Of a stretch of DNA of 64,000 nucleotides, positions 43,533 through 52,712 are shown piece by piece. The notes under the pieces are model-generated. The model had not been told where the DNA came from, ran no database searches, and saw nothing but the letters and a program-made list of their open reading frames with translations. Positions within the stretch are counted from its first letter, which is position 1, and every line of letters starts with the position of its first letter. A program made the position numbers and the translations under genes. The DNA comes from UKL13-2 sp036394575 (lineage in GTDB: Bacteria > Pseudomonadota > Gammaproteobacteria > Burkholderiales > Usitatibacteraceae): NCBI GenBank assembly GCA_036394575.1, contig DASWEY010000018.1:1-64000 (forward strand), written 5' to 3'.

Positions 43533-45455
43533 CTAGGCGCGCAGGTTCAGGATCAGCGCATTCAGCCGCTTCACGAAACCGGCCGGATCTTCCAGTTGCC
43601 CGCCCTCGGCCAGCAAGGATTGTTCGAACAACAGATGGCTCCAGTCGTTGAACTCGTTTTCGGCCACGCCGGCCTTCAATTTTTCCAGCATCGGGTGCGT
43701 CGGGTTGATTTCCAGGATCGGCTTCGAGGCATTCACCTGCTGGCCGGCCGCCTTGAGCATGCGCTCGAGATTGCCCGACAATTCGTTCTCGTCGACCACC
43801 AGGCAGGCCGGTGAATCCGTCAGCCGATAGGTCACGCGCACTTCCTTGACGCGATCGCCGAGGCTGGCCTGGATCTTTTCGATCAGCGGCTTCAATTCTT
43901 CGGCGGTCTGCTCCTGTGCCTTCTTTTCGGCTTCATCGGCCAGCGCGCCCAAATCCAGATCGCCCTTGGCCACCGATACCAGCTTCTTGCCGTCGAACTC
44001 CTCAAAGCTGCCCAGCCACCACTCATCGACCGGCTCGGTCAGCAACAGCACCTCGATGCCTTTTTTCTTGAACACTTCCAGATGCGGGCTGTTCTTCGCC
44101 GCCGCAAAACTGTCGGCGGTGGCGTAGTAGATTTTTTCCTGGCCGTGCTTCATGCGCGCCACATAATCGGCGAACGACACATCCTGGGCATCGTCTGCAT
44201 TATGGGTGGACGCGAAGCGGCACAGCTTGGCGATGCGCTCGCGATTGGCCGCATCCTCGCCGATGCCTTCCTTGAACACGCGCCCGAACGCTTTCCAGAA
44301 GGTCGCAAATTTCTCTTTGTGGTTTTCGGCGAGGTCTTCAAGCGAACCCAGAACCTTTTTCACGCAACCGCTCTTGATCGCCTCGACATCGCGCGATTGC
44401 TGCAGGATTTCCCGCGACACGTTCAGCGGCAAATCGTTGGAATCGACCACGCCCTTGACGAAACGCAGATAGCGCGGCAGCAATTGCTCGGCATCGTCCA
44501 TAATGAATACACGGCGCACATACAGCTTGATGCCGTGCTTGCGCTCGCGGTCCATCATGTCGAACGGCGCCTTGGCGGGAATGTACAGCAGTTCGGTGTA
44601 TTCCTGCTTGCCCTCGACGCGCGCATGGGTCCAGCCCAGCGGCTTTTCCCAGTCGTGCGAAACATGCTTGTAGAACTCTTCGTACTGCTCGTCGGTGATC
44701 TCGCCCTTGCTGCGCGTCCACAGGGCGCTGGCGCGGTTGACCGTCTCGTCTTCCTCGGTCACGACATTGGCGCTTTTTTCCTTGTCCCATTCCGTCTTCT
44801 TCATCACGATCGGCATCTGGATATGATCGGAATATTTGCGAATGATCGATTTCAGCTGCCAGTCCTCGAGAAACTCTTTGGCGTCATCCTTCAGGTGCAG
44901 GGTGACCTCGGTGCCGCGCGCGGTTTTTTCCACGGCTTCGAGCGTGAATTCGCCGTCGCCGGCCGATTCCCAACGCACCGCTTCACTGGCGGCGGCCCCG
45001 GCGCGGCGCGTGACTAATGTGACCCGGTCGGCAACGATGAAAGCGGAATAAAAGCCCACGCCGAACTGGCCGATCAGATGCGCGTCCTTTTTCTGGTCGC
45101 CGGTCAGCCTGGAGAAAAATTCCTTGGTGCCGGACTTGGCGATGGTGCCGATATTGGCGATCACCTCGTCGCGCGACATGCCGATGCCGTTGTCGGCGAT
45201 GGTGATGGTGCCGGCCGCTTGGTCGATGCCGATGCGGATTTTCAGTTCGCTGTCGTTTTCGAACAGGGCGCCGTTGGTCACCGCCTCGAAGCGCAGCTTG
45301 TCGCAGGCATCGGAGGCATTCGAAACCAGTTCGCGCAGGAAAATCTCGCGATTCGAATACAGCGAGTGGATCATCAGCTGCAGCAGCTGCTTGACCTCGG
45401 TCTGGAAGTTGAGGGTTTCCTTGGGGGCCTGCGTTGTGGACTGCTCGGTACTCAT
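43533..45455 (-). CDS. htpG: Molecular chaperone HtpG (Hsp90)
   Basis: Bacterial Hsp90 chaperone. It has 640 residues from ATG 45455, with GGGAGACAGGT before it. The N-terminal GHKL ATPase has FLRELVSNASDACDKLR, ITIADNGIGMSRDEV and GQFGVGFYSAFIVAD; the middle domain has RRVFIMDDAEQLLPRYLRFVKGVVDS, and the C-terminal dimerisation domain ends near FNDWSHLLFEQSLLAEGG. A sigma32-type promoter is visible about 80-110 bases upstream. Length and domains are complete. Confidence 0.97.
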   Translation of the reverse strand: MSTEQSTTQAPKETLNFQTEVKQLLQLMIHSLYSNREIFLRELVSNASDACDKLRFEAVTNGALFENDSELKIRIGIDQAAGTITIADNGIGMSRDEVIANIGTIAKSGTKEFFSRLTGDQKKDAHLIGQFGVGFYSAFIVADRVTLVTRRAGAAASEAVRWESAGDGEFTLEAVEKTARGTEVTLHLKDDAKEFLEDWQLKSIIRKYSDHIQMPIVMKKTEWDKEKSANVVTEEDETVNRASALWTRSKGEITDEQYEEFYKHVSHDWEKPLGWTHARVEGKQEYTELLYIPAKAPFDMMDRERKHGIKLYVRRVFIMDDAEQLLPRYLRFVKGVVDSNDLPLNVSREILQQSRDVEAIKSGCVKKVLGSLEDLAENHKEKFATFWKAFGRVFKEGIGEDAANRERIAKLCRFASTHNADDAQDVSFADYVARMKHGQEKIYYATADSFAAAKNSPHLEVFKKKGIEVLLLTEPVDEWWLGSFEEFDGKKLVSVAKGDLDLGALADEAEKKAQEQTAEELKPLIEKIQASLGDRVKEVRVTYRLTDSPACLVVDENELSGNLERMLKAAGQQVNASKPILEINPTHPMLEKLKAGVAENEFNDWSHLLFEQSLLAEGGQLEDPAGFVKRLNALILNLRA

Positions 45456-45537
45456 ACCTGTCTCCCGTTGTATTTTCTGCGGGCGTCGAAGGCGCCGAAA
45501 ACTTCTTCCGGCCGCCTGCGCCCGACTTGCCTGTGGC

Positions 45538-45565
45538 AAATGCGGCCCGCGCGGCATTTTTCAAG
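45538..45565 (-). promoter_or_regulatory. Sigma32-like heat-shock promoter of htpG
   Basis: On the minus strand CTTGAAA (45565-45559) is followed after 13 bases by CCGCATTT (45545-45538), one base from the CCCCATnT consensus. This fits RpoH-dependent transcription of htpG, with a leader of about 75 bases. Confidence 0.7.
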
Positions 45566-45590
45566 CGAGCGGGCACCTTTTTTCGCCGCC

Positions 45591-45624
45591 GGCCATACCC
45601 GGCCATGCCCGGCCATGCCCGGCA
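45591..45624. repeat. 10-bp tandem repeat
   Basis: Three adjacent copies of GGCCATGCCC (the first with one change) plus four bases of a fourth. It lies between htpG and the DedA gene, upstream of the htpG heat-shock promoter. Confidence 0.8.
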
Positions 45625-45859
45625 GGTTCCGCGTTACCAGAGACTTTTCATTTTTACATCATGAAGTTAGCGGCATGCCCTCGCTTTGCCGGCAACCGCC
45701 AAGGTTCTGCGCCTCATTCGAAAAAGCATGGAACTTATCCCTGCACGGCGCACTCTATCTTTCGGTTCCAGTCGCCGCAATGAGCTGCGGCGGCTTCGTA
45801 GGTGCAGTTGGCGTTGTTGAAGTTGCATTTGTTGTTTCGTTGAGTGAGAGTTGTTTTTT

Positions 45860-45886
45860 AGCCCCGGGCAACCGGGGCTTTTTCTT
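45860..45886 (+). terminator. Rho-independent terminator with no assigned gene
   Basis: Stem AGCCCCGG / CCGGGGCT with a GCAA tetraloop, followed by TTTTCTT. It is strong on the plus strand only. The nearest plus-strand gene is downstream, so the terminated transcript begins somewhere in 45456-45850. Confidence 0.75.
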
Positions 45887-45937
45887 GGGCGCGGCGCCAA
45901 TGCTTGGCAGTGGCCGGAAATGGCCCGACAATGCGGC

Positions 45938-46492
45938 ATGGAACCCTTCTCCGCACTGATCGACAACTATGGCTATCTGGCGGTGTTCATCGGCACCCTG
46001 CTGGAAGGCGAGACCATCCTGATCCTGGCGGGCTTCGCGGCGCAGCGCGGTTATCTCGATCTTGGCGCGGTGATGGCGGTGGCATTCGCCGGCGGCTTCC
46101 TCGGCGACCAGCTGCTTTTCTTTCTCGGCCGCCACCACGGCCACCGCATCGTCGCACGCTTCCCGGCTATCGCGCAGCGCATTGCCTCCGTCGACGGCTT
46201 ACTGCGCAATTACCATGCACCGTTGATTTTCTGCATCCGTTTCATGTACGGCTTGCGCATCGTCGGTCCGATCGCACTGGGCATGGGCGCGGTATCGGCC
46301 GGCAAGTTTTTCATTTTCAATATGATGGGCGCCTGCGTCTGGGCGATCCTGATCGCCGGCGCCGGCTTCCTGTTCGGTCAGACCCTGGAACTGCTGCTGA
46401 GCGACATCAAGCGCTATGAATTGCTCGGCATGGGCCTGATCGTGCTGGCCGCCGCGGCGATCTGGCTGCTGTATCGCGGACGGCGCAAATAA
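45938..46492 (+). CDS. DedA family membrane protein
   Basis: A 184-residue inner-membrane protein of the DedA/SNARE-associated family, now linked to flipping of undecaprenyl phosphate and other lipids. Signatures include the N-terminal GTLLEGETILILAGFAAQRGYL, the re-entrant region AGGFLGDQLLFFLGRHHG and FCIRFMYGLRIVGPIALGMG with conserved arginines. ATG 45938 is preferred over upstream in-frame starts because it begins the conserved region. It stands alone after the orphan terminator; no ribosome site of note is seen. Confidence 0.9.
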   Translation: MEPFSALIDNYGYLAVFIGTLLEGETILILAGFAAQRGYLDLGAVMAVAFAGGFLGDQLLFFLGRHHGHRIVARFPAIAQRIASVDGLLRNYHAPLIFCIRFMYGLRIVGPIALGMGAVSAGKFFIFNMMGACVWAILIAGAGFLFGQTLELLLSDIKRYELLGMGLIVLAAAAIWLLYRGRRK

Positions 46493-46526
46493 GAATCAGG
46501 AATTGGCGGCCGCCGCGATACCCGGG

Positions 46527-46961
46527 TTATTTCTCCGGCGGAGGCGGCACGTAGATGGCGAGGCCGTGTCCGATCTTGTTGTTGATCGAGGCGGACAGGC
46601 CGGTGCCGTAAGCGGTGTTGCCGCCGAAGCCGCCCACCCCGCCGCCGATGCCGCCGGTGCTGGCGCTGCCGGTACCCTGCAGCAGCACGCCATTGGCGCC
46701 CAGCGCGGCAGCCCGCTCTTTCAGCCGCTGCATGACCACATCCATATTGCCCTGCTCGGTGACGGCCAGCGACATCTGGCTGGAGGCATCGATGATCGCG
46801 ACCTCCTCATACTTGGGGGGCGGCACGGTGTAGATCGTGACCTGGCTCGAGTCCAGCGGCGCGCGCACCGTACCGGTGATCACGTGGGAACCGGTGCAGC
46901 CGGCGACCAGCAATGCGGTCATGACCGGAAGGAATAAGGAAAGCGGGGAAGGGCGTTTCAT
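46527..46961 (-). CDS. Predicted lipoprotein with glycine-rich segment
   Basis: A 144-residue predicted lipoprotein. The signal ends in lipobox VAGC (ALLVAGCTG). The mature part has YTVPPPKYEEVAIIDASSQ, an alpha-helical stretch (VVMQRLKERAAALGANGVLLQG) and a glycine-rich tract (GGIGGGVGGFGGNTAYG). An AGAGGAGAATCAAC leader gives a clear ribosome site before ATG 46961. It resembles small lipoproteins annotated as conserved hypothetical in Burkholderiales. No function can be assigned. It is divergent from the MddA-like gene, with palindromic element copy 6 between them. Confidence 0.8.
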   Translation of the reverse strand: MKRPSPLSLFLPVMTALLVAGCTGSHVITGTVRAPLDSSQVTIYTVPPPKYEEVAIIDASSQMSLAVTEQGNMDVVMQRLKERAAALGANGVLLQGTGSASTGGIGGGVGGFGGNTAYGTGLSASINNKIGHGLAIYVPPPPEK

Positions 46962-47110
46962 GTTGATTCTCCTCTGGCGGGCGCATGCAGGCTGCTGCCT
47001 GCTTGCCGTGAAATCGGTAGCGCCTATCGGCGTATTACAATGCGCGCAGCCGGACAAGGCAATATCCAGCCGACAAGCGGAAGGATCGCGAACAGGCATT
47101 TCAAAAAACG

Positions 47111-47176
47111 AAACTCAAGCATTGGCGCGTATTTCGGGGCATTTTTGTCCCAAAAGGCGCGCCAATGCTTGAGTTT
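47111..47176. repeat. Dispersed palindromic element, copy 6
   Basis: Arms 47111-47129 and 47158-47176 form a perfect 19-bp inverted repeat (AAACTCAAGCATTGGCGCG type, close to copies 3 and 8). The centre has GGGGCATTTTTGTCCC. It lies 30 bases before the MddA-like gene. Confidence 0.9.
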
Positions 47177-47205
47177 GTTATTTTCAATCCGGGAAGCAGA
47201 CCCTG

Positions 47206-47940
47206 ATGGCCAAACTATTCGCCCTGCTCTATGCCGTTCTGGCCAATATGGTTTTTGTGCTGGTCTTCGTGTACTTCATCGGTTTTGTCGGCAATGTCGC
47301 GGTGCCCAAATCGATCGACTCCGGCGTCGCCGGCGAGGCGTTCTCCTCGACACTTGTCAACCTTGCCCTGCTGACCCTGTTCGCCCTGCAGCACACGCTG
47401 ATGGCGCGCAACGGCTTCAAGCAGCGCCTGGCCCGCATCCTGCCCCCCGCAATCGAACGCGCAAGTTATGTGCTGCTCTCCAGCGCCGTGCTGGCCCTGC
47501 TGTGCTGGCAATGGCGTGCGCTGCCTGCTGTGGTCTGGCAGGTCGACAATCGCCTGCTGGACATTGCGCTGACGGCGCTGTTTGCGCTGGGTTGGGGCAT
47601 CGGCCTGGTCGCCGCCAAGGCAATGGACATTCTCGAATTATTCGGGCTGCACCAGGTTTTGCGCCATCTGCGCGGTACCGCTGCCGTGCCCGCGCGCTTC
47701 GGCAAACCCGGCTTGTATGCCCTGGTGCGCCACCCGATGATGACGGGCTTCCTGTTGTCATTCTGGGCCACCCCATTGATGACCGTCGGCCATATGCTGT
47801 TTGCGCTGGTGATGACGGCCTATATTTATATCGCGACCCGTTTTTTCGAGGAACGCGATTTGCAGGGGACATTCGGCGAAACCTATGCGCAGTACCGACG
47901 CGAAGTGCCGATGCTGATACCGCGGTGGCCGCGCCGCTGA
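47206..47940 (+). CDS. mddA: Methanethiol S-methyltransferase-like membrane protein
   Basis: A 244-residue integral membrane methyltransferase of the isoprenylcysteine-methyltransferase/NnrU-like fold. It has about six hydrophobic segments and the conserved blocks NLALLTLFALQHTLMAR, ELFGLHQVLRHL, the cofactor-site GLYALVRHPMMTGFL and the C-terminal EERDLQGTFGETYAQYRREVPML. This pattern matches proteins annotated as MddA, which makes dimethyl sulfide from methanethiol. The substrate is not proven by sequence; other small thiols or lipids are possible. It stands 85 bases before the eRF1-domain protein gene. Confidence 0.75.
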   Translation: MAKLFALLYAVLANMVFVLVFVYFIGFVGNVAVPKSIDSGVAGEAFSSTLVNLALLTLFALQHTLMARNGFKQRLARILPPAIERASYVLLSSAVLALLCWQWRALPAVVWQVDNRLLDIALTALFALGWGIGLVAAKAMDILELFGLHQVLRHLRGTAAVPARFGKPGLYALVRHPMMTGFLLSFWATPLMTVGHMLFALVMTAYIYIATRFFEERDLQGTFGETYAQYRREVPMLIPRWPRR

Positions 47941-48025
47941 TCGCAGCGTTATGTGCTGTGGCGAACAGAGGGGGTAGGCGCGGCGAGGATATTGTTGCCC
48001 ATCGCCCCAACCCGAGGACTTCAAC

Positions 48026-48412
48026 ATGACCCACTCGCACGCCGTTGCCTGGATCGATCACGGCGAGGCGCATATCATTCATTTCAACGCCGATGAATCC
48101 GAGCAGCTCACCGTTCACTCCAAACACCGCAACAGCCATTTGCATCACAAAAATGGCCAGATCGGCGATGGCCGCGCCCCCGAAGACCAGCAGTTTTATC
48201 ACGAGGTCGCAAATGCCTTGCAAGGCGCGGAAAAAATTCTCATCGTTGGGCCCGCCAACGCCAAATCCGAGCTGGAGAAACATATGAAGCACCACGACAA
48301 GGACCTGGCTGCCGGCATCGTCGGCGTGGAAACGGTCGATCACCCGACGGACGGCCAGGTCCTGCAGCTGGCGCGCAAGCACTTCACCGCGGCGGACCGG
48401 ACGCTGCCCTGA
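48026..48412 (+). CDS. eRF1/Pelota domain 3-like (translational machinery) protein
   Basis: A 128-residue cytoplasmic protein. It begins AVAWIDHGEAHIIHFN and ends with LIVGPANAKSELEKHMKHHDKDLAAGIVGVETVDHPTDGQVLQLARKHF, which matches the domain-3 fold of peptide chain release factor eRF1 that occurs as stand-alone proteins in many proteobacteria. The middle is histidine-rich (HSKHRNSHLHH). GAGGACTTCAAC precedes the ATG. A role in ribosome hibernation or rescue has been suggested for relatives, but nothing here proves it. Confidence 0.7.
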   Translation: MTHSHAVAWIDHGEAHIIHFNADESEQLTVHSKHRNSHLHHKNGQIGDGRAPEDQQFYHEVANALQGAEKILIVGPANAKSELEKHMKHHDKDLAAGIVGVETVDHPTDGQVLQLARKHFTAADRTLP

Positions 48413-48506
48413 GCGCCTTGATTGCCCGGCTGAATGGAAAAATCCGCGGGCAACCTCGGCGCGCCGAGGAATTCAGCAAGGCCTTGGCACGCCGGTTTTT
48501 GCGCCG

Positions 48507-49796
48507 CTAAAAAGTGTGGCGTATGCCGGATATATAACCGATGTTTGCCGATCCCGGTGCGGCGCCCAGGCCCGCGCTGTTGGCAAACTGGTAGCTGCCG
48601 CGTGCATCGTTGGTGACCCGCGTATAAAACCAGTAGAGATCGGTTCTTTTCGAAAACGTGTAGCTGTAACCCAGCGAATATTGTCTGGCGCCAAGTCCGC
48701 CGGTATCGCAGGCGCCGCCGCCAACCCGCCCGCACGAGCCGGCCAGCGCCCTGCCATATATCCCGCGAATCGTGCCTCTGCCAATTTTCTGCATTAGCGT
48801 AATCGCAATGGCGGTGCGGTCGTATTCGTTGAAAGCGCCATTCGCTGCGGTGCTGGAAGACTGTTCATACTTGAGTTTTTCCCACAAGAGTCCAAGCTGC
48901 GTATCGGCGATCTTGTAACGCACGGCGACCTTGTCGCCGGAATCGGTGGCCGAAAGCGACGGCGAACCGCCGATTGCGGCGACCGGCGCAGCCTGGGCGG
49001 CCGGAATGATTGCGCTCAGCCCGAACAGGTCGTCGTGACGCTCGTGCGCATAACCGACGAACACCGGTCCGATTTCGTAATCGACGCTCAGCGATAAAAC
49101 ACGCGGGTTTACCTGCGTGACCGCCGATGAATTTGCGCTTCTGCTTTCGTTCGCGGCATAGGCCAGCTTGAACGTAAGGCCGTCAATGGTCGGCGTCCAA
49201 TACTGCACGACATTGCCTTGCCGCCTCTCAAATGAGGCATTGATCGCGTTTGCATAAGTGCTGCCATTCGCCGACGTATTCAGCACGCCGCTGGTTACCG
49301 GACCGACGCCGAACCCCGGTGTGCCGATCAGGGCGCCCGTATAGGTGATGCCCGTGAAGTACATGGGATCGACCGCACCGGATAATGTCTTGTAAGGCGT
49401 ATCCCATTGCCCGATTCGAATCGACCCGAATCCGCCCTGCAAGCCGACGGCCGTATTGCGCGACGCCAGCGCTGAGCCGCCGACATCCACCGCGACGGCG
49501 GATTCGATCTGGAAAAACGCGCTCAGGTCGCCTCCCAGGCTCTCGCTGCCGCGAAAGCCAAGATTGGCGGAATTCTGCGTAACCCGATTGCGCGAACCGA
49601 CATTCACGCCCGTCGGGTTTGCGCCCAGTTGTCCCGCAGGCAACGCGGCAGCCGGGGACGCATCGCGAGCCCGGACGTTTTCAAAATCAACGTTCAACGT
49701 GCCGTAAATCTGCACTGCCGGCTCCTGCGCGGAAGCGGCATGAATTCCCGCCATTACAAGTGCTGCGCCGACAAGCGCGGCCGAGGAACCATTCAT
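48507..49796 (-). CDS. General bacterial porin
   Basis: A 429-residue outer-membrane porin of the burkholderial 16-strand family. A cleavable signal ends around AGIHAASAQ; mature strands begin VQIYGTLNVDFENV, followed by RNRVTQNSANLGFRGSESLGGDLSAFFQIE, and the last strand ends in phenylalanine (YISGIRHTF), the usual outer-membrane insertion signal. A GGGAGAATAGGG site precedes ATG 49796. It stands alone between two operons; substrate choice is not evident. Confidence 0.93.
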   Translation of the reverse strand: MNGSSAALVGAALVMAGIHAASAQEPAVQIYGTLNVDFENVRARDASPAAALPAGQLGANPTGVNVGSRNRVTQNSANLGFRGSESLGGDLSAFFQIESAVAVDVGGSALASRNTAVGLQGGFGSIRIGQWDTPYKTLSGAVDPMYFTGITYTGALIGTPGFGVGPVTSGVLNTSANGSTYANAINASFERRQGNVVQYWTPTIDGLTFKLAYAANESRSANSSAVTQVNPRVLSLSVDYEIGPVFVGYAHERHDDLFGLSAIIPAAQAAPVAAIGGSPSLSATDSGDKVAVRYKIADTQLGLLWEKLKYEQSSSTAANGAFNEYDRTAIAITLMQKIGRGTIRGIYGRALAGSCGRVGGGACDTGGLGARQYSLGYSYTFSKRTDLYWFYTRVTNDARGSYQFANSAGLGAAPGSANIGYISGIRHTF

Positions 49797-49987
49797 CCCT
49801 ATTCTCCCAAGAGTTAGTCATGACCGCCTGATCCCGGCGGTTCATAGGTCTCTACCTGGGGTGTCCGAGCTTTATTCCCCGATTCACAAAAAACGCGCGT
49901 CGGATGTTTTTCATCGCGGCGGGAATGGATTGCGCATGTCCCTTGCATGCCCGTTGTACAGGCATGGCGGGCCGCCAGTGCAGCGCC

Positions 49988-51688
49988 TTACTTCATCGCC
50001 GTGTCGCGAATCGCCTGCAGGGTGGTGTTCGGCGTGATCGCTTCCGGGTCGATGCGCACTTCGATCAACGCCGGCTTGCCGGCCGCCAGCGCGCGCGCCA
50101 GGGCCGGCGCAAAATCCGCCGTTTTTTCCACCGTTTCGCCATGCGCGCCGAAGCTGCGCGCATAGGCGGCAAAGTCCGGGTTGGCCAGGGCGGTGCCGTG
50201 CACATGGCCCGGGTAGTGGCGCTCCTGGTGCATGCGGATGGTGCCGTACATGCCATTGTTGACGACGATGAAGATCACGTTCAGCCGGTATTGCACCGCG
50301 GTGGCGAGTTCCTGGCCGGTCATCAGGAAGCAGCCGTCGCCGGCCATGCAGATCACGGTGCGCTGCGGGTGTACCGCCTTGGCCGCGATCGCGGCGGGCA
50401 CACCATAGCCCATCGCGCCCGAGGTCGGCGCCAGCTGGGTGCGGAAGCCGCAGTACTGGTGGAAGCGGTGCACCCAGGTGGCGTAGTTGCCGGCGCCATT
50501 GGTGATGATCGCGTCCGCGGGCACGCCCGACTTGATCTGCTGCATCACGTCCCACATCTGCACCGCGCCCGGAATCTCGCGGCGTTGCTGCCATTCGCGA
50601 TAGTCGGCATTGGCGCTTTGGACTTGCGCGGCCACATTGCTGTGCGTCAGTTTCGGCAGCGCGGCGATGGCATTGGCAAATGAAGACACCGTGGCATTGA
50701 TCAACAATTCGCCTTGATAGACGCGCCCCAGTTCTTCGGCGCCGGCATGCACATGGATCAGCTTCTGTTTCGGCACCGGCGCCTCGAACAGGGTATAGCC
50801 GCTGGTGGTCATTTCGCCGAGGCGCGCGCCGAGGCACAACACCACATCGGCCGCCTTGATGCGCGCCGCGAGTTTGGGATTGATGCCGATGCCCACATCG
50901 CCGGCGTAATTGGGATGCGCGTTATCGAATACATCCTGAAAGCGGAAGGCGCAGCCGATCGGCAGATTCTGGGTCTCGGCAAAACGCTGCAGGGCCGTGC
51001 AGGATTCCTTGCTCCAGCCGCTGCCGCCGACGATCACGAACGGTCGCTCCGCGCCCGACAACAGGCTGGCAAGCCTTGCCAGTGCCGGCTCGCCGGCCGA
51101 TGGCCCGATGTCCTGACCATGCTGGTAGGGCCGCGCATCGGCGACGCTGACCATATCGGACAGCATGTCTTCCGGCAGCGCCAGCACCACCGGGCCCATG
51201 CGGCCGCTGGTGGCGACCTGGAAGGCGCGCGCGAGGTATTCGGGAATGCGGTCGGCGCGATCGATCTGCGCGACCCATTTGGCAAGTTGCCCGTACATGC
51301 GCCGGTAATCCACTTCCTGAAAAGCTTCGCGCTCGACAAAATCGCCGCCCACCTGGCCGATGAACAGAATCATCGGCGTGGAATCCTGAAAGGCCGTATG
51401 CACCCCGATTGAAGCATTGGTGGCGCCGGGGCCGCGCGTGACCAGGCATATGCCCGGCTTGCCGGTCAATTTGCCGTAGGCCTCGGCCATGTTGGCCGCG
51501 CCGCCTTCATGGCGACAGGTGATGAGTCTGATCGCGTCGCGCGCGTCATACAGCGCATCGAGCACCGGCAAATAGCTTTCGCCGGGCACACAGAACGCCA
51601 TGTCCACGCCGTGGATCCCGAGTTGATCGACCAGAATCCGTCCGCCGGAACGCGGGCCTGCCGTTGCCGCCATCATCGTCTCGTTCAT
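49988..51688 (-). CDS. Thiamine pyrophosphate-dependent enzyme, acetolactate synthase large subunit-like
   Basis: A 566-residue ThDP enzyme. The N-terminal pyrimidine-binding domain has the catalytic glutamate E61 in CRHEGGAANMAEA, then LVTRGPGATNASIG; the C-terminal domain has the ThDP/Mg signature GDGCFLMTGQE...VVNNGMYGTI around residues 455-490. No regulatory subunit (ilvH) is nearby, so it may be another decarboxylase or carboligase of the family rather than the biosynthetic enzyme. The start overlaps the TraB/GumN stop by four bases (ATGA), and greB lies further upstream, so the three form one operon. Confidence 0.85.
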   Translation of the reverse strand: MNETMMAATAGPRSGGRILVDQLGIHGVDMAFCVPGESYLPVLDALYDARDAIRLITCRHEGGAANMAEAYGKLTGKPGICLVTRGPGATNASIGVHTAFQDSTPMILFIGQVGGDFVEREAFQEVDYRRMYGQLAKWVAQIDRADRIPEYLARAFQVATSGRMGPVVLALPEDMLSDMVSVADARPYQHGQDIGPSAGEPALARLASLLSGAERPFVIVGGSGWSKESCTALQRFAETQNLPIGCAFRFQDVFDNAHPNYAGDVGIGINPKLAARIKAADVVLCLGARLGEMTTSGYTLFEAPVPKQKLIHVHAGAEELGRVYQGELLINATVSSFANAIAALPKLTHSNVAAQVQSANADYREWQQRREIPGAVQMWDVMQQIKSGVPADAIITNGAGNYATWVHRFHQYCGFRTQLAPTSGAMGYGVPAAIAAKAVHPQRTVICMAGDGCFLMTGQELATAVQYRLNVIFIVVNNGMYGTIRMHQERHYPGHVHGTALANPDFAAYARSFGAHGETVEKTADFAPALARALAAGKPALIEVRIDPEAITPNTTLQAIRDTAMK

Positions 51689-52671
51689 AGTTGCCGAACC
51701 TTGTAACCCTTGACGCGCAGCAGCTCGACCAGGCCGCGCGGCCCCACCAGGTGCAGGGAACCGATCGCGACGAAATACGGTTGGTCGTCGCGCAGAAAAT
51801 CTTCTATTTTTGCCAGCATCTCCGGGTGACGGCTGTAGACCAGCGCCTCCTCAATCTCCGCAGACCGGGGCAAATCGTGGTTGACCTCGCTGGTCACTTC
51901 CTGCATCAGCGCCGCGTCCCCGCTTTGCCAGGCATTGACCATGCCTGTCACCTGGTCCGGCGTCCTGCCGGTTTCAATCGCCGTCAGCGCGTTATCCAGG
52001 AAGGCTTCCTGCAAGGACGCCGACATGCTGTCGAACATTTTCAGCTGTCCCAATTGCGACTCGAGTTCCAGCACCGGCTTGTGGTCGTGCTGCGCATTGG
52101 CGATCAAATAACTGTCGACGCCGAAGTTGCGGTCATAACCCAGTCGGGTAAATTCGGCGATGGCAAGGAACCCGCCGGCAATGCAGGGCTTGAGCTCGCG
52201 CAGGCCATCTGCCGGCAATTTCAGTTTCAGCAACTGGATCTGCAGCCGCTGATACAGTGCTTTCGGGATTTGCGACTCCAGCGACATTGGCGGCTTGTAT
52301 AAGATCAGCGGCCGCACGCGTTCTTCGTTCTCGCTTTTGGTAATGTCCGCCTCCACCACCAGCTTGGCCGATTTTTTCAGCGCCGTCTCGACCTGCTCGG
52401 GCAGCGGATAAAAACTGCGTTTGCCGACGTGAATAGTGCCGAACAAATAGACCGTATTACCCGGCGAGCTGACCTCCCAGATAAAGGCCCGGTGTGCGCT
52501 CTCGACAGGGGGCGCCGCCGGTACGGCGACGACAGCAGTCGCCATTGCAGGTTGGGTGGGGTCATAGTTCGCTGCCCGATCGGTCGTCTGCGCGCCGGCG
52601 GCGCTCCACAGAAACAACCAGGCAAGCAGGGCGAACAGGCGGCGGTTGAAAGCGGTAAGCGGCAGCGGCAT
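51685..52671 (-). CDS. TraB/GumN family protein
   Basis: A 328-residue secreted or membrane-anchored protein. A signal-like segment (RRLFALLAWLFLWSAAGAQ) is followed after a spacer by the family opening FIWEVSSPGNTVYLFGTIHVG and then ELESQLGQLKMFDSM and VAIGSLHLVGPRGL. TraB/GumN proteins have a fold related to Tiki/EreA peptidases, and most lack a known substrate. ATG 52671 is preferred to the upstream ATG because GGAG lies seven bases before it. It is sandwiched between greB and the ThDP enzyme on the minus strand. Confidence 0.85.
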   Translation of the reverse strand: MPLPLTAFNRRLFALLAWLFLWSAAGAQTTDRAANYDPTQPAMATAVVAVPAAPPVESAHRAFIWEVSSPGNTVYLFGTIHVGKRSFYPLPEQVETALKKSAKLVVEADITKSENEERVRPLILYKPPMSLESQIPKALYQRLQIQLLKLKLPADGLRELKPCIAGGFLAIAEFTRLGYDRNFGVDSYLIANAQHDHKPVLELESQLGQLKMFDSMSASLQEAFLDNALTAIETGRTPDQVTGMVNAWQSGDAALMQEVTSEVNHDLPRSAEIEEALVYSRHPEMLAKIEDFLRDDQPYFVAIGSLHLVGPRGLVELLRVKGYKVRQL

Positions 52672-52712
52672 CAATGAACTCCGGAAAATTCTGAACGGGA
52701 CAGGCGGCCGCA

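Larger units (their letters stand above)
45456..45937. other. Intergenic region between htpG and the DedA gene
   Basis: 482 bases with the heat-shock promoter of htpG on the minus strand, a 10-bp tandem repeat (45591-45624) and a strong plus-strand terminator (45860-45886). No gene precedes that terminator on the plus strand, so an unannotated short transcript, perhaps a small RNA, may end there. Short open frames in this stretch lack ribosome sites. Confidence 0.6.

Noticed and set aside
45889..45907. A ninth palindromic element near the DedA gene (GCGGCGCCAATGCTTGG)
   Set aside because: Only one arm-like stretch matches, with no partner arm or conserved centre, so it may be chance or a decayed half copy.
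45661..45945. Short plus-strand frames across the region before the DedA gene
   Set aside because: They run through a transcription terminator, lack ribosome sites and change character in each frame; a non-coding transcript is more likely.
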